Part shown: piece after piece, positions 1-6,260 of the stretch
Layout of the letters: each line of letters begins with the position of its first letter
How positions within the stretch are numbered: position 1 is the stretch's first letter
Assembly (NCBI GenBank): GCA_036505615.1
Contig: DASXTB010000454.1
Coordinates: 1-7,083 of the forward strand
Reading direction: 5' to 3'
Origin: DASXTB01 sp036505615
GTDB lineage: Bacteria; Acidobacteriota; UBA6911; JACQSX01
DNA: 7,083 bases
Notes under the pieces: model-generated
What the model was told of the DNA's origin: nothing
What the model saw: the letters and a program-made list of their open reading frames with translations, nothing else
The model's database searches: none
Translations under genes and position numbers: made by a program

Positions 1-1560
1 TGATTGTCCGTATCGGCGATGTACAGATTGCCGGCGGCATCTACCGCAATTCCCCTGGGTCCTTTCAACTGCGCTGAAGTCGCCGCCCCGCCGTCTCCAG
101 CCGATCCAGCTATGCCGGTGCCTGCCACTGTGCGGATGACACCGTCAGCAGTAACGCGGCGGATACGGTGGTTTTCGGTGTCGGCTACGAACAGGTTCCC
201 TGCAGAATCTGTCGCAACTGCCCGGGGAGCGCTCAATTGCGCCGACGTGGCTGGCGCGCCGTCTCCGCTATATCCCCGCGTGCCGTTGCCCGCAACTGTG
301 CGAATCGTGCCGTCAGGTGTAACTTTGCGAATGCGATTATTTCCCGTGTCTGCGATGTAAAGATTGCCTGTGCTGTCGGCAGCTACTCCTTGCGGAGTGG
401 TCAGTTGCGCCGCGCTGGCCAGACCCCCATCTCCCAAGAAGCCCGGCAAGCCGGGACCTGCCACGGTACTGATCGTACCCTCTGCGGTCACTTTCCGGAT
501 TCGTTGGTTTAGAGAATCCGCAACGTACAAATTGCCTTGAGAATCCACGGCAACGCTCGCGGGATTGCGCAGCTGGGCCGAATTGGCGGGTCCGGCGCCC
601 GCGCTGAACCCCGATATCGTGATGCCTGCTACCGTGGTGATCACACCATCGCCATTGACTTTGCGGACGCGAAAGTTGGCCGAGTCTGCAATGTACAGAA
701 TGCCTTGGGCGTCAAGCGCTACGGAAGCGGGGCTGGAAAGTTGGGCGGATTTAGCCGGACCGCCGTCCCCGCGAAACCCAGGTATCCCGGTGCCCGCCAC
801 GGTGCTGATAGTGCCGTCAGTAGACACTTTGCGGATTCTGTTGTTGCTGAAATCCGCGATGTACAGATTGCCTGAGGAATCGACCGCGACACCGGCTGGA
901 TTGGCCAACTGGGCCGAAGTTGCCGGTCCGTCATCTCCGCTAAATCCCGCTTCTCCGTTCCCTGCGACTGTGGTTATTACTCCATCCGCGCTCACCTTGC
1001 GGATGCGTTGGTTGCTTAGATCCGCGATATACAGGTTGCCCGCGGAATCGACTGACACCGACTCCGGATTAGCCAGTTGCGCCGAAGTCGCCGGCCCGTC
1101 ATCTCCGCCAAACCCGTCTGTTCCGTTGCCTGCCACAGTGGTAATCACGCCATCGCCGTTTACGCGGCGTATGCGCTGGTTGCTTAGGTCGGCAATGTAG
1201 AGATTGCCGGCAGAGTCGACAGTAACCGCAGCCGGATAGGCCAGTCGTGCCGAAAGCGCCGGTCCGTCATCGCCGCTAAAACCGGTCGTGCCACTGCCGG
1301 CCACGGTGCTGATCAGGCCGTCGGTAGTTACCTTGCGGATTCGATGGTTATATGAATCGGCGATGTACAGGTTGCCGCCGGCATCGAGAGCCAGCCCTGC
1401 GGGGCGAGCCAACTGCGCTTCTACGGCGGGACCTCCATCTCCGCTGAAGCCATAGATGCCGGTGCCTGCAAACAAGCCGAGTGTCCCATCGGAGCCCACA
1501 TGATAAACGCGGTTCTGGACCGGACTGGAAACATAGAATCCGCCAGTGCCATCCGCTACG
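1..1560 (-). repeat. Ten in-phase 168-bp (56-aa) NHL coding repeats
   Basis: The codon for the first residue of the LYIAD-type core falls at 1538, 1370, 1202, 1034, 866, 698, 530, 362, 194 and 26. Successive copies are exactly 168 bases apart with no insertion or deletion. Copies differ widely at third positions and at several amino acids, so they are old duplications kept in register by the protein fold, not a recent tandem expansion. The array continues beyond the left edge. Confidence 0.92.
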
Positions 1561-1721
1561 ACCGAGGCAGGCGAGTCGATGGCCTGCGTCGTGGCTGCCG
1601 CGCCGCTAACCGGAAGAGGGGGGCCTGCGTAAGTTACAATAACTCGAGATTGTGCATGCGCACTTGGAATGACCGCAATAAGAATGCCAAAAAAAAGTCC
1701 CACACAAATCGCAACTCTCAT
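1..1721 (-). CDS. Secreted NHL-repeat beta-propeller protein, 3' end cut off by the window
   Basis: The frame is open for 573 codons from the ATG at 1721 to the left edge with no stop, so the C-terminus is missing. Residues 1-23 form a signal peptide: MR, then a hydrophobic core, ending PSAHA before Q24. The rest is a series of NHL-type repeats with the core pattern NLYIAD..N.RIR.V..DG.I.TVAG.G..GFSGDGGPA.SAQL..P..VAVD, typical of extracellular propellers built for protein or ligand contacts. The unit is exactly 56 residues and ten copies are visible. Copy 1 (from residue 62) is the most divergent (FYVSSPVQNRVYHV). The copy near 601-660 has lost GDGG (reads SAGAGP). A GGAGG lies upstream of the ATG at a long spacing (about 14 nt), and no better in-frame start is present. 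No catalytic domain is visible in this part. The real partner and function are unknown; a cell-surface or periplasmic role is inferred from the signal peptide. Confidence 0.9.
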   Translation of the reverse strand, partial: MRVAICVGLFFGILIAVIPSAHAQSRVIVTYAGPPLPVSGAAATTQAIDSPASVVADGTGGFYVSSPVQNRVYHVGSDGTLGLFAGTGIYGFSGDGGPAVEAQLARPAGLALDAGGNLYIADSYNHRIRKVTTDGLISTVAGSGTTGFSGDDGPALSARLAYPAAVTVDSAGNLYIADLSNQRIRRVNGDGVITTVAGNGTDGFGGDDGPATSAQLANPESVSVDSAGNLYIADLSNQRIRKVSADGVITTVAGNGEAGFSGDDGPATSAQLANPAGVAVDSSGNLYIADFSNNRIRKVSTDGTISTVAGTGIPGFRGDGGPAKSAQLSSPASVALDAQGILYIADSANFRVRKVNGDGVITTVAGITISGFSAGAGPANSAQLRNPASVAVDSQGNLYVADSLNQRIRKVTAEGTISTVAGPGLPGFLGDGGLASAAQLTTPQGVAADSTGNLYIADTGNNRIRKVTPDGTIRTVAGNGTRGYSGDGAPATSAQLSAPRAVATDSAGNLFVADTENHRIRRVTADGVIRTVAGTGIAGSAGDGGAATSAQLKGPRGIAVDAAGNLYIADTDN

Positions 1722-1839
1722 TTGAAATACGTTTTCCTCCGATTTCATCGAAAATACTGGTTCGCCCCTTCGTAATTGGCCCGATGCTGCATTTTACCTG
1801 AAGTTCCCGGACTAGTGTGGGCAAGTCTGCTTCTCCCTT

Positions 1840-1870
1840 CCCGGATTATTAAGAAACGTACATAATCGGG
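1840..1870. repeat. Imperfect inverted repeat between cyclase and NHL genes
   Basis: CCCGGATTAT (1840-1849) pairs with ATAATCGGG (1862-1870), leaving one bulged base and a 12-nt loop. It lies just after the cyclase stop codon in the direction of transcription and about 120 bases before the NHL start. There is no T-run after it on the minus strand, so it is at best a weak terminator or an mRNA-end stem-loop. Confidence 0.35.
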
Positions 1871-1891
1871 TTAATGACTTTGCAATTCGCA

Positions 1892-2698
1892 CTACTCCCG
1901 CCTTGAGCGGACCGGTGCTGGTGGACTGAGGACGGCCCAGATTCGCGCCTGTCCTCCCGATCCACCCTCGATCTTTATCGGAGCCACGATCAGGAATCCA
2001 CCCCTTGCGGGAAGCTTGTCCAAGTTGGCCACATTTTCCAGGTGATACCTTTGAGCGCCATTGACGATGTGGTGGACTTCAAATTTTTTTGAAATGCCTC
2101 GATCAACACTCAAGTTATCTATCCCTATTCCCTTAATCTTCCGCTCCTCCACGAGAAACTTGGCCACCTCGGGTGAATAACCAGGAAAGTGCAACGTCTT
2201 TTGCGCGTCCATGTTTGCGTACCGGGGGGTCCCCCAGTGGCGCGCCCAGCCCGTCCGCAGGAGCACCACAACACTGTCCGGGATTCTCCCATTTTGCTGC
2301 TCCCAGTTTCGCACCTGCACCACCGTGAGCATGGCATCGGGGTCGCGAGCCGCTTCGGAGGAGATGTCGATGATCACAAACGGCGCAACCAATTCTTGCA
2401 GCGAAAGTTGATCCACGGATTTTTTCCCCGCTTCGAAATGATTGGGAGCGTCCAGGTGCGTGCCCAAGTGCTCCGGTGTGGAGTATTCACCGGAGAACAC
2501 GCCGTCCTTCTTGATGGTGGCAATAGTGCGGAACTGAAATGGATGATAGTCGCCGATCGGCCAGTAGGCCGTCTTTGCATTCAACGCGTAACAAAGATCG
2601 ATAACGCGAGCTCTGCCGGCGGCGACATCCGACAACGTCTGGCCTTGGGAAAACTGCAGGCAGCACAACAGAACCAAAGTCCAAAGCAATCGATTCAT
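1892..2698 (-). CDS. Secreted cyclase-family (kynurenine formamidase-like) metal-dependent hydrolase
   Basis: This is a 268-aa protein of the cyclase family (PF04199), whose best-known member, KynB, hydrolyses N-formylkynurenine. A signal peptide covers about residues 1-20 (MNRLLWTLVLLCCLQFSQGQ), so the enzyme is exported. The metal-site motif EHLGTHLDAPNH lies at 76-87; by family comparison H77, H81 and D83 bind metal and H87 is catalytic. GIDNLSVD (192-199), the VHHIVNG block, the Glu of LENVANLD (about 221) and the C-terminal GGSGG segment (245-249) are all family hallmarks, so it appears complete. I chose the ATG at 2698 because GGAGG sits 6 bases upstream and the signal peptide begins there. 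An ATG at 2761 overlaps the upstream stop as ATGA but would put 21 polar residues ahead of the signal peptide. It lies 59 bases after the serine hydrolase, probably in the same operon. The substrate is not known; the export argues against a dedicated tryptophan-catabolism role. Confidence 0.9.
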   Translation of the reverse strand: MNRLLWTLVLLCCLQFSQGQTLSDVAAGRARVIDLCYALNAKTAYWPIGDYHPFQFRTIATIKKDGVFSGEYSTPEHLGTHLDAPNHFEAGKKSVDQLSLQELVAPFVIIDISSEAARDPDAMLTVVQVRNWEQQNGRIPDSVVVLLRTGWARHWGTPRYANMDAQKTLHFPGYSPEVAKFLVEERKIKGIGIDNLSVDRGISKKFEVHHIVNGAQRYHLENVANLDKLPARGGFLIVAPIKIEGGSGGQARIWAVLSPPAPVRSRRE

Positions 2699-2757
2699 CT
2701 TTCCCCTCCACCGCTGAATTCGATTCTGCGTCTTATGAAATTGTCTTGCCCTGCATG

Positions 2758-4305
2758 TCATTTCGATTGGCCGGAGCGATACACGGGGGACGGCTGTTTC
2801 ACGAATTCCAAGCCTAAAAAATTCAGGCCTGCGATGTCACCGTCGCGCCCCTGCGTGAACACGACCTGTTCGTTTTCAAGCAGGCTGGGGCCTTCGACAG
2901 AGAATGCGTCGAAGTGAAAGTGATCCAGCTTGGCCTCAAAACTGCTCCATTGTAAGAGCAGCGAACCATCAGCAAGAGAGACGGTGACGGTTCCATAAGC
3001 AGGCTCCAGGTAAGTCCCGATATAAGCCGCCAGATCGTGCGAAGTGTGAGTTTCTTTCTGCCGTTTCGTCTCGCGCTCGTCCAGGCGTGCTTTCTCCGCC
3101 GCTTCAACCTTTCGGGCTTGTTCGGCAAGCAGGCTGTTCCAGTCGGTCTTTTGAAATCCGAGCAGCAAATCCAAGAGGGAGTTGGTAGCGGCCGTATGCA
3201 TCGACGCGCCGCTGCTGCCAACGCTCGAGTTAGTCAGAATCGCCATCCCCAGTTTCACTCGAGGAACCAACACCACTCGGGCCCTAAAACCATTGAGTCC
3301 TCCGGTGTGCGAGATCAGCGTCTGTCCATGGTAATCCTGAATGATCCATCCCATGCCGTAGGTCACCTGTGTGGTGTAGGGATTTAATGCCATCGCCTGA
3401 TCATCCATTCGGATCACCATCTGCGGAGTATGGGTCTCAGCCAGGTTTGTCGAGGAGACCAGCCTTTTCCCTTCGAAGATGCCGTCGCCAAGTTGGAATC
3501 GGACCCAGCGGCTCATGTCTCTGGCGCTGGCATTGATGCATCCGGCACCTCCTATGTTGTCCACGTTCACCCAGGAAATGGCTTCTACCTTTCCTGCTTT
3601 GTTCTTGCGGTGCGGGCTGGAGTGATCGGAGGATTTAAGGACCTGCGTGATGCTGAAATTGGCGGTGCTCATCCCCAGGGGATCGAAAATGCGGCTTTGA
3701 ATGAAGCTTTCCCAAGATCCGCCGGAAGTCCTGCCCACAACTTCGCCGGCTGCCAGAAACATGATGTTGTTGTACTGGTAGGTGGAACGAAAGGGACGAT
3801 TCAACTTCACCCATCCAATTCTGCGCAGAATCTCCTCACGCCCCCATGGAGATTCCTCCCAAAGCAAATCATTGCGGCTAAGGCCGGTGCGGTGGCAGAC
3901 AAGGTCGCGCAAAGTTACATTCTCGCTCGCAAGCGGATCGGCCAAACGGAAAAACTCTAGATGCTTGCGAACCGGATCGTCCCAGTTAATTTTCCCTTCA
4001 TCGACCAACATGGCCATGGCAGTGGTCGTGAAGGCCTTGGTTGTAGAGGCAATAGCAAACAGAGTGTCCGGGGTTACCGGCTGCTGGGATCCCAGCTCCC
4101 GCACGCCAAAGCCCTTCAGGTAGATGACCCGATCGTCTTTGACGATTGCCAGCGAAGCTCCGGGAACATCCCAGGCTCGCATAGTGTCCTGAACAACGGC
4201 GTCGATCGCTGCTGTGTCGATTGCCTGTTGGAAAGCAGACGCCTGCAGCGAAAAAGCGACTGCGATCAGCAGAACTAGCCAGCAGGCTTTAGATAATGGT
4301 TTCAT
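2758..4305 (-). CDS. Secreted serine hydrolase, beta-lactamase/PBP-like fold with C-terminal DUF3471-like domain
   Basis: This is a 515-aa exported protein of the beta-lactamase class C / penicillin-binding family (PF00144), which covers esterases, D-aminopeptidases and peptidases. The signal peptide is about residues 1-24 (hydrophobic WLVLLIAVAFSL, then ASA). The nucleophile motif is S87-T-T-K90 in FAIASTTKAF, the second motif is Y178-N-N180, and H333-T-G-G336 replaces the KTG triad. NIGGAGCINASARDMSRW (249-266) is the usual conserved block before the third motif. Residues about 391-425 form a charged helical linker. The remainder (YIGTYLEPAYGTVTV onward) resembles the beta-rich C-terminal DUF3471/lipocalin-like domain found behind many such hydrolases. 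The frame is open to 4455, but the extra 50 residues come from translating the palindromic element and an adjacent hairpin, and the signal peptide begins at the ATG at 4305, so that start is preferred. The Shine-Dalgarno is weak (CAGGG). The substrate cannot be read from the sequence. Confidence 0.92.
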   Translation of the reverse strand: MKPLSKACWLVLLIAVAFSLQASAFQQAIDTAAIDAVVQDTMRAWDVPGASLAIVKDDRVIYLKGFGVRELGSQQPVTPDTLFAIASTTKAFTTTAMAMLVDEGKINWDDPVRKHLEFFRLADPLASENVTLRDLVCHRTGLSRNDLLWEESPWGREEILRRIGWVKLNRPFRSTYQYNNIMFLAAGEVVGRTSGGSWESFIQSRIFDPLGMSTANFSITQVLKSSDHSSPHRKNKAGKVEAISWVNVDNIGGAGCINASARDMSRWVRFQLGDGIFEGKRLVSSTNLAETHTPQMVIRMDDQAMALNPYTTQVTYGMGWIIQDYHGQTLISHTGGLNGFRARVVLVPRVKLGMAILTNSSVGSSGASMHTAATNSLLDLLLGFQKTDWNSLLAEQARKVEAAEKARLDERETKRQKETHTSHDLAAYIGTYLEPAYGTVTVSLADGSLLLQWSSFEAKLDHFHFDAFSVEGPSLLENEQVVFTQGRDGDIAGLNFLGLEFVKQPSPVYRSGQSK

Positions 4306-4325
4306 TTGGAAAATGCCCTGGGAGC

Positions 4326-4342
4326 GCACGCATCTTGCGTGC
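4326..4342. other. Perfect hairpin in the leader of the serine hydrolase
   Basis: GCACGCA (4326-4332) and TGCGTGC (4336-4342) form a 7-bp perfect stem with a TCT loop, about 20 bases upstream of the hydrolase ATG on the minus strand. No T-run follows, so it is not a standard intrinsic terminator. It could structure the 5' leader or mark the end of the neighbouring palindromic element. Confidence 0.4.
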
Positions 4343-4360
4343 CGGGCGAGGCAAGTAGTC

Positions 4361-4505
4361 TGTTTCAAAATTGTGAAACCACGTGGGACACTGGGAACAC
4401 GGGGACCACAAGGGTTTTGGAAATTGGCAGTAAATCTTATCGATAAAGGAATCATTAAGTCCCCGTGTTCCCAGTGTTCCCCGAGGTTTCATCAGTTTTG
4501 AGACA
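4361..4505. repeat. MITE-like palindromic element with about 46-bp terminal inverted repeats
   Basis: The left arm (4361-4406) and the reverse complement of the right arm (4459-4505) align over about 46 bases with only a few substitutions and a 1-base gap. The inner portion ACACTGGGAACACGGGGAC is identical in both. A 52-base centre separates them and contains the 10-bp palindrome TTATCGATAA (4437-4446). Because the arms are inverted copies, both strands translate to the same KPRGTLGTRG peptide, which creates false short ORFs and a false N-terminal extension on the hydrolase. No transposase and no clear target-site duplication are visible. It is probably a non-autonomous repeat or a large intergenic palindrome. 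RNA from either strand would fold into a long hairpin between selD and the hydrolase and could reduce read-through. Confidence 0.75.
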
Positions 4506-4523
4506 CTCTCCAAGCCCACCTGC

Positions 4524-4557
4524 GACGGCCCTCATGAGACGGCCCTCAAGCCGTCTC
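4524..4557. terminator. Direct repeats and hairpin just downstream of selD
   Basis: GACGGCCCTCA occurs twice, at 4524-4534 and 4538-4548. The second copy forms a perfect 8-bp stem, GAGACGGC (4536-4543) with GCCGTCTC (4550-4557), around a CCTCAA loop. It lies about 50 bases past the selD stop codon in the direction of transcription. The stem is strong, but the run of T typical of an intrinsic terminator is missing, so the terminator role is an inference. It may equally be a dispersed intergenic repeat. Confidence 0.4.
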
Positions 4558-4607
4558 TCCTACCCTCAAAAAGTAGAAGCTCCAGCGCACCGCTCCCGGC
4601 AGTAAGC

Positions 4608-5642
4608 TCATAACAACTGTAATAGACGCCGCTCTGCTGCAGCAACACGTCCGATGATGACAGCCATCCGGCCGCGGCCCTTCATGGCAGTCACGAATGC
4701 TTCTGCCTCTTGTGAGGCAAATGCGATCAAAAGACCCCCTGAAGTCTGAGGGTCGAAAAGGATATTCGACATGCGTTTGTCCACCTTCGCCCGAAGGTCG
4801 AGGTGATCTCCCACATACTCGCGGTTCGAATCCGTTCCGCCGGGCGCCGAAGTTTCGGCCAGTTCCGCTGCTCCGTCCAATACTGGGATTCTGGCCACTT
4901 CCAGCTGGAGCGTCACCCCGCTCCCCTTTGCCATCTCCATGGCGTGGCCGAGCAAGCCAAATCCGGTAATGTCGGTGGCACTGCTTGCCTTGTGCTGAAC
5001 CATCAATTCGGCGGCCTCACGGTTCAGTTGCGTCATCCACGCGACGGCGTTTTCAATCACCCGCGGTGAAGCTTTTTGCTGCTTGATCGCCGTCGCAATA
5101 ATTCCCGTACCGATGGGTTTTGTCAGAACCAGACGATCACCGACGCGCGCGGTTGAATTTCGCTTCAGATCCGAAATCTTAACTCGGCCCACAACCACAA
5201 ATCCGACCTTGAGTTGATCGTCAACCACCGAATGTCCTCCCACAAGAAAGCAGCCGGCGCTGTGCAGCATCTCGACGGCGCCGGCCAGAATCTGAGTGAG
5301 TATTTTAAGATCTCCCTTTCTTGGGTAGCCGACAAACGAGAGCGCAGTCAGCGGGTTTCCCCCCATGGCGTACACGTCGCTCATCGCATTGGCCGCGGCG
5401 ATACCGCCGAACACAAAGGGGTCGTCGACCAAGGGAGTAATCACGTCGATGGTCTGGAGAATCGCCTCCTCGTCGTTAAGACGATACACAGCGGCGTCCT
5501 CGGCATTTTCAAAGCCGACAATGACGTCCTCCGATTTTGGCACATTCAGTTGGCTCAGGACCTGGGCCAGCGCGACAGGCGGCAGTTTAGCCGCTCAACC
5601 CGCACAGTCGACCATTTCCGTGAGGCGCTTCTTTCCAAACAT
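4608..5642 (-). CDS. selD: Selenide, water dikinase (selenophosphate synthetase), a selenoprotein with in-frame TGA
   Basis: SelD makes selenophosphate, the selenium donor for Sec-tRNA and selenouridine, from selenide and ATP in the cytoplasm. The gene encodes 344 aa with one in-frame TGA (5597-5595) read as Sec16. The N-terminus reads RLTEMVDCAG-U-AAKLPP; U16 aligns with the essential Cys17 of E. coli SelD, and K19 with Lys20. Further family residues are D49 (EDAAVY), D66 (TIDVITPLVDDP), GGHS (135-138), D224 in DITGFGLLGH, and DPQTSGG (297-303). The length fits the family, and no frameshift is needed. An ORF caller that treats TGA as stop begins at the GTG at 5543 and drops the active site. 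An in-frame TAA 18 bases upstream of the ATG limits the N-terminus to M1 (5642) or M10 (5615); M1 is chosen because KKRLTEMV resembles the usual SelD start. Only a weak AAGG lies upstream. selA, selB and tRNA-Sec are not in the window. Confidence 0.93.
5551..5569 (-). promoter_or_regulatory. Candidate bacterial SECIS stem-loop for Sec16 of SelD
   Basis: On the coding strand this reads TGGCCCAGGTCCTGAGCCA. TGGC pairs with GCCA, there is a C/A mismatch, and CAG pairs with CTG around a GTC loop. The loop begins about 33 bases after the TGA at 5597-5595, inside the spacing known for bacterial SECIS elements, and the loop G and U are the bases SelB typically contacts. A second hairpin, GCGGC/GCCGC with loop TAAACT, directly follows the TGA (5594-5579). 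Folding was done by eye only. Confidence 0.6.
5595..5597 (-). other. Recoded UGA codon (selenocysteine 16 of SelD)
   Basis: Plus-strand tca at 5595-5597 reads TGA in the SelD frame, flanked by GGT (Gly15) and GCG (Ala17). Conserved SelD sequence lies on both sides of it, and the codon falls at the catalytic Cys/Sec position. That is strong evidence for recoding and against a nonsense mutation. Confidence 0.9.
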
Positions 5643-5891
5643 GCTGCCGATTGTACCTTAACCGGTGTCTCGGATGGACTTGGATTCCACGCGGATGCAG
5701 ATGCGGCGGAGCGATTATTGATGCTTAGGAAGAACTACAAACAGTGGGACTAAGTGCCACGGTTGAAGCCGGAACTTGGCCGGCGCACTCGCCGGCGAAA
5801 ATCGGCGCCTTGGCCAAACAGAACTCCTTCGGCGGGCGTACGGACGGCCCTTTGTGGCGGCCCGCCGCAACAGCGCTTGGTTGCGCGTTGC
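5643..5891. other. Spacer upstream of selD with two GC-rich inverted repeats, no gene seen
   Basis: One perfect hairpin is GCCGGCG (5779-5785) with CGCCGGC (5790-5796), a 7-bp stem with a CACT loop. It lies within a stretch that repeats GGCGCC/GGCCAAG motifs. A second inverted repeat, CGGCGGGC (5830-5837) with GCCCGCCG (5860-5867), spans 38 bases. I checked for a tRNA-Sec because of the neighbouring selD and found no acceptor stem or T-arm. The region may hold dispersed palindromic repeats or the end of the upstream transcript. Confidence 0.5.
5650..5655 (-). promoter_or_regulatory. Possible -10 box directly before the selD ATG
   Basis: TACAAT on the minus strand, preceded by AAGG, lies 8 bases before the selD ATG. 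If used, the transcript would start at or very near the ATG and be leaderless. No convincing -35 hexamer is present at the right distance, so this is a weak call. Confidence 0.25.
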
Positions 5892-6095
5892 TTATTTGGC
5901 TTCCTGTTTTCTGAGATCCTTAATCAACTCGTCGATGCCGGCAATTTCCTGCTGCAGCCTTTTCTTGAGCCCTTCCAGTTCCTCGATCTTTTCCTTTCGA
6001 GTGTAGAAACGGCGCCCGCACCAGGGAGCACAAAACATGAAACTCCGAAAAATCTCCCAGCATTCCGAGAAAGGATCACAGCCAGTTCGGTACAT
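5892..6095 (-). CDS. Small Cys-containing coiled-coil protein of unknown function
   Basis: This is a 67-aa ORF. The N-terminal half is rich in aromatic residues and Cys (CDPFSECWEIFRSFMFCAPW). It is followed by GRRFYTRKEKIEELE and then a charged amphipathic helix with heptad character to the C-terminus (LKKRLQQEIAGIDELIKDLR). The composition looks like a real protein; the overlapping plus-strand frame does not. There is no signal peptide. The four cysteines (residues 6, 12, 21 and 25) could bind metal, which is an inference. A perfect TATAAT lies at 6138-6133, so transcription would start about 30 bases before the ATG. A GAGGG lies 13 bases upstream, which is long. A shorter start at the internal Met (residue 20) has GGAG at close spacing and is a reasonable alternative. 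I do not recognise the family with certainty. Confidence 0.6.
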   Translation of the reverse strand: MYRTGCDPFSECWEIFRSFMFCAPWCGRRFYTRKEKIEELEGLKKRLQQEIAGIDELIKDLRKQEAK

Positions 6096-6128
6096 ACTTT
6101 TTTTGGCACCCTCTAAGGGACCGAATTC

Positions 6129-6251
6129 TTACATTATAACATTCCGCCCTTTTCCTTGAAACCCGAAGGGTTTACAGAGTAGAGCCTGCGACTTCTTGCA
6201 GCCCAGCATCCCAAGGAACAAGAGAAGCGCTGCTAGTAAGGATCTTGACAT
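6129..6251 (-). CDS. Putative 40-aa lipoprotein, possibly a truncated remnant
   Basis: The ATG at 6251 is preceded by AGGAG with a 6-base spacing, one of the best ribosome-binding sites in the window. The product starts MSRSLLAALLLFLGMLGC, a short positively charged n-region, a hydrophobic core and a lipobox-like MLGC at residue 18, followed by KKSQA. This would be a lipoprotein signal with C18 lipidated, although Met at -3 is not the preferred residue. Only 23 residues follow C18 before TAA, and the tail overlaps both a perfect 15-base hairpin (6159-6173) and the TATAAT box. It could be a genuine small lipoprotein or the surviving 5' end of a longer gene. Confidence 0.42.
   Translation of the reverse strand: MSRSLLAALLLFLGMLGCKKSQALLCKPFGFQGKGRNVIM
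6133..6138 (-). promoter_or_regulatory. Consensus -10 box for the small coiled-coil gene
   Basis: The minus strand reads TATAAT exactly. With a 17-base spacer the upstream hexamer is TTTCAA, a poor -35. The expected start near 6126 would leave a leader of about 30 bases before the ATG at 6095. The box overlaps the last codons of the putative lipoprotein ORF. Confidence 0.5.
6159..6173. repeat. Perfect short inverted repeat AAACCC-GAA-GGGTTT
   Basis: A 6-bp perfect stem with a 3-base loop, seen on the minus strand as AAACCCTTCGGGTTT. It lies inside the tail of the putative lipoprotein ORF and is not followed by a T-run on either strand. Confidence 0.4.
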
Positions 6252-6260
6252 GGAGTACTC

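Noticed and set aside
565..1200. 211-aa plus-strand open frame (and smaller ones from 4 to 875)
   Set aside because: It is antisense to the NHL repeats. Its apparent internal repetition only mirrors the 168-bp repeat of the real minus-strand gene.
2189..2917. 242-aa plus-strand open frame
   Set aside because: It lies opposite the cyclase and hydrolase genes, whose motifs are clear; its own translation shows no domain.
4306..4455. 50-residue N-terminal extension of the serine hydrolase
   Set aside because: The extension is translated from the palindromic element and a hairpin, and a clear signal peptide starts at the ATG at 4305.
4818..4840. tRNA T-arm-like sequence GGTTCGAATCC
   Set aside because: It falls inside the conserved GGTDSNREY region of selD, the flanking stem does not pair properly, and no acceptor or anticodon arm is found.
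4608..5543. SelD starting at the GTG at 5543
   Set aside because: This start lacks the catalytic Cys/Sec and Lys of the family and is an artefact of treating TGA as stop.
6096..6109. A-run (A7 before G) as a programmed frameshift site linking two small frames
   Set aside because: The upstream frame has only a few codons before the slip site and no known product. A promoter and ATG downstream explain the small gene better.
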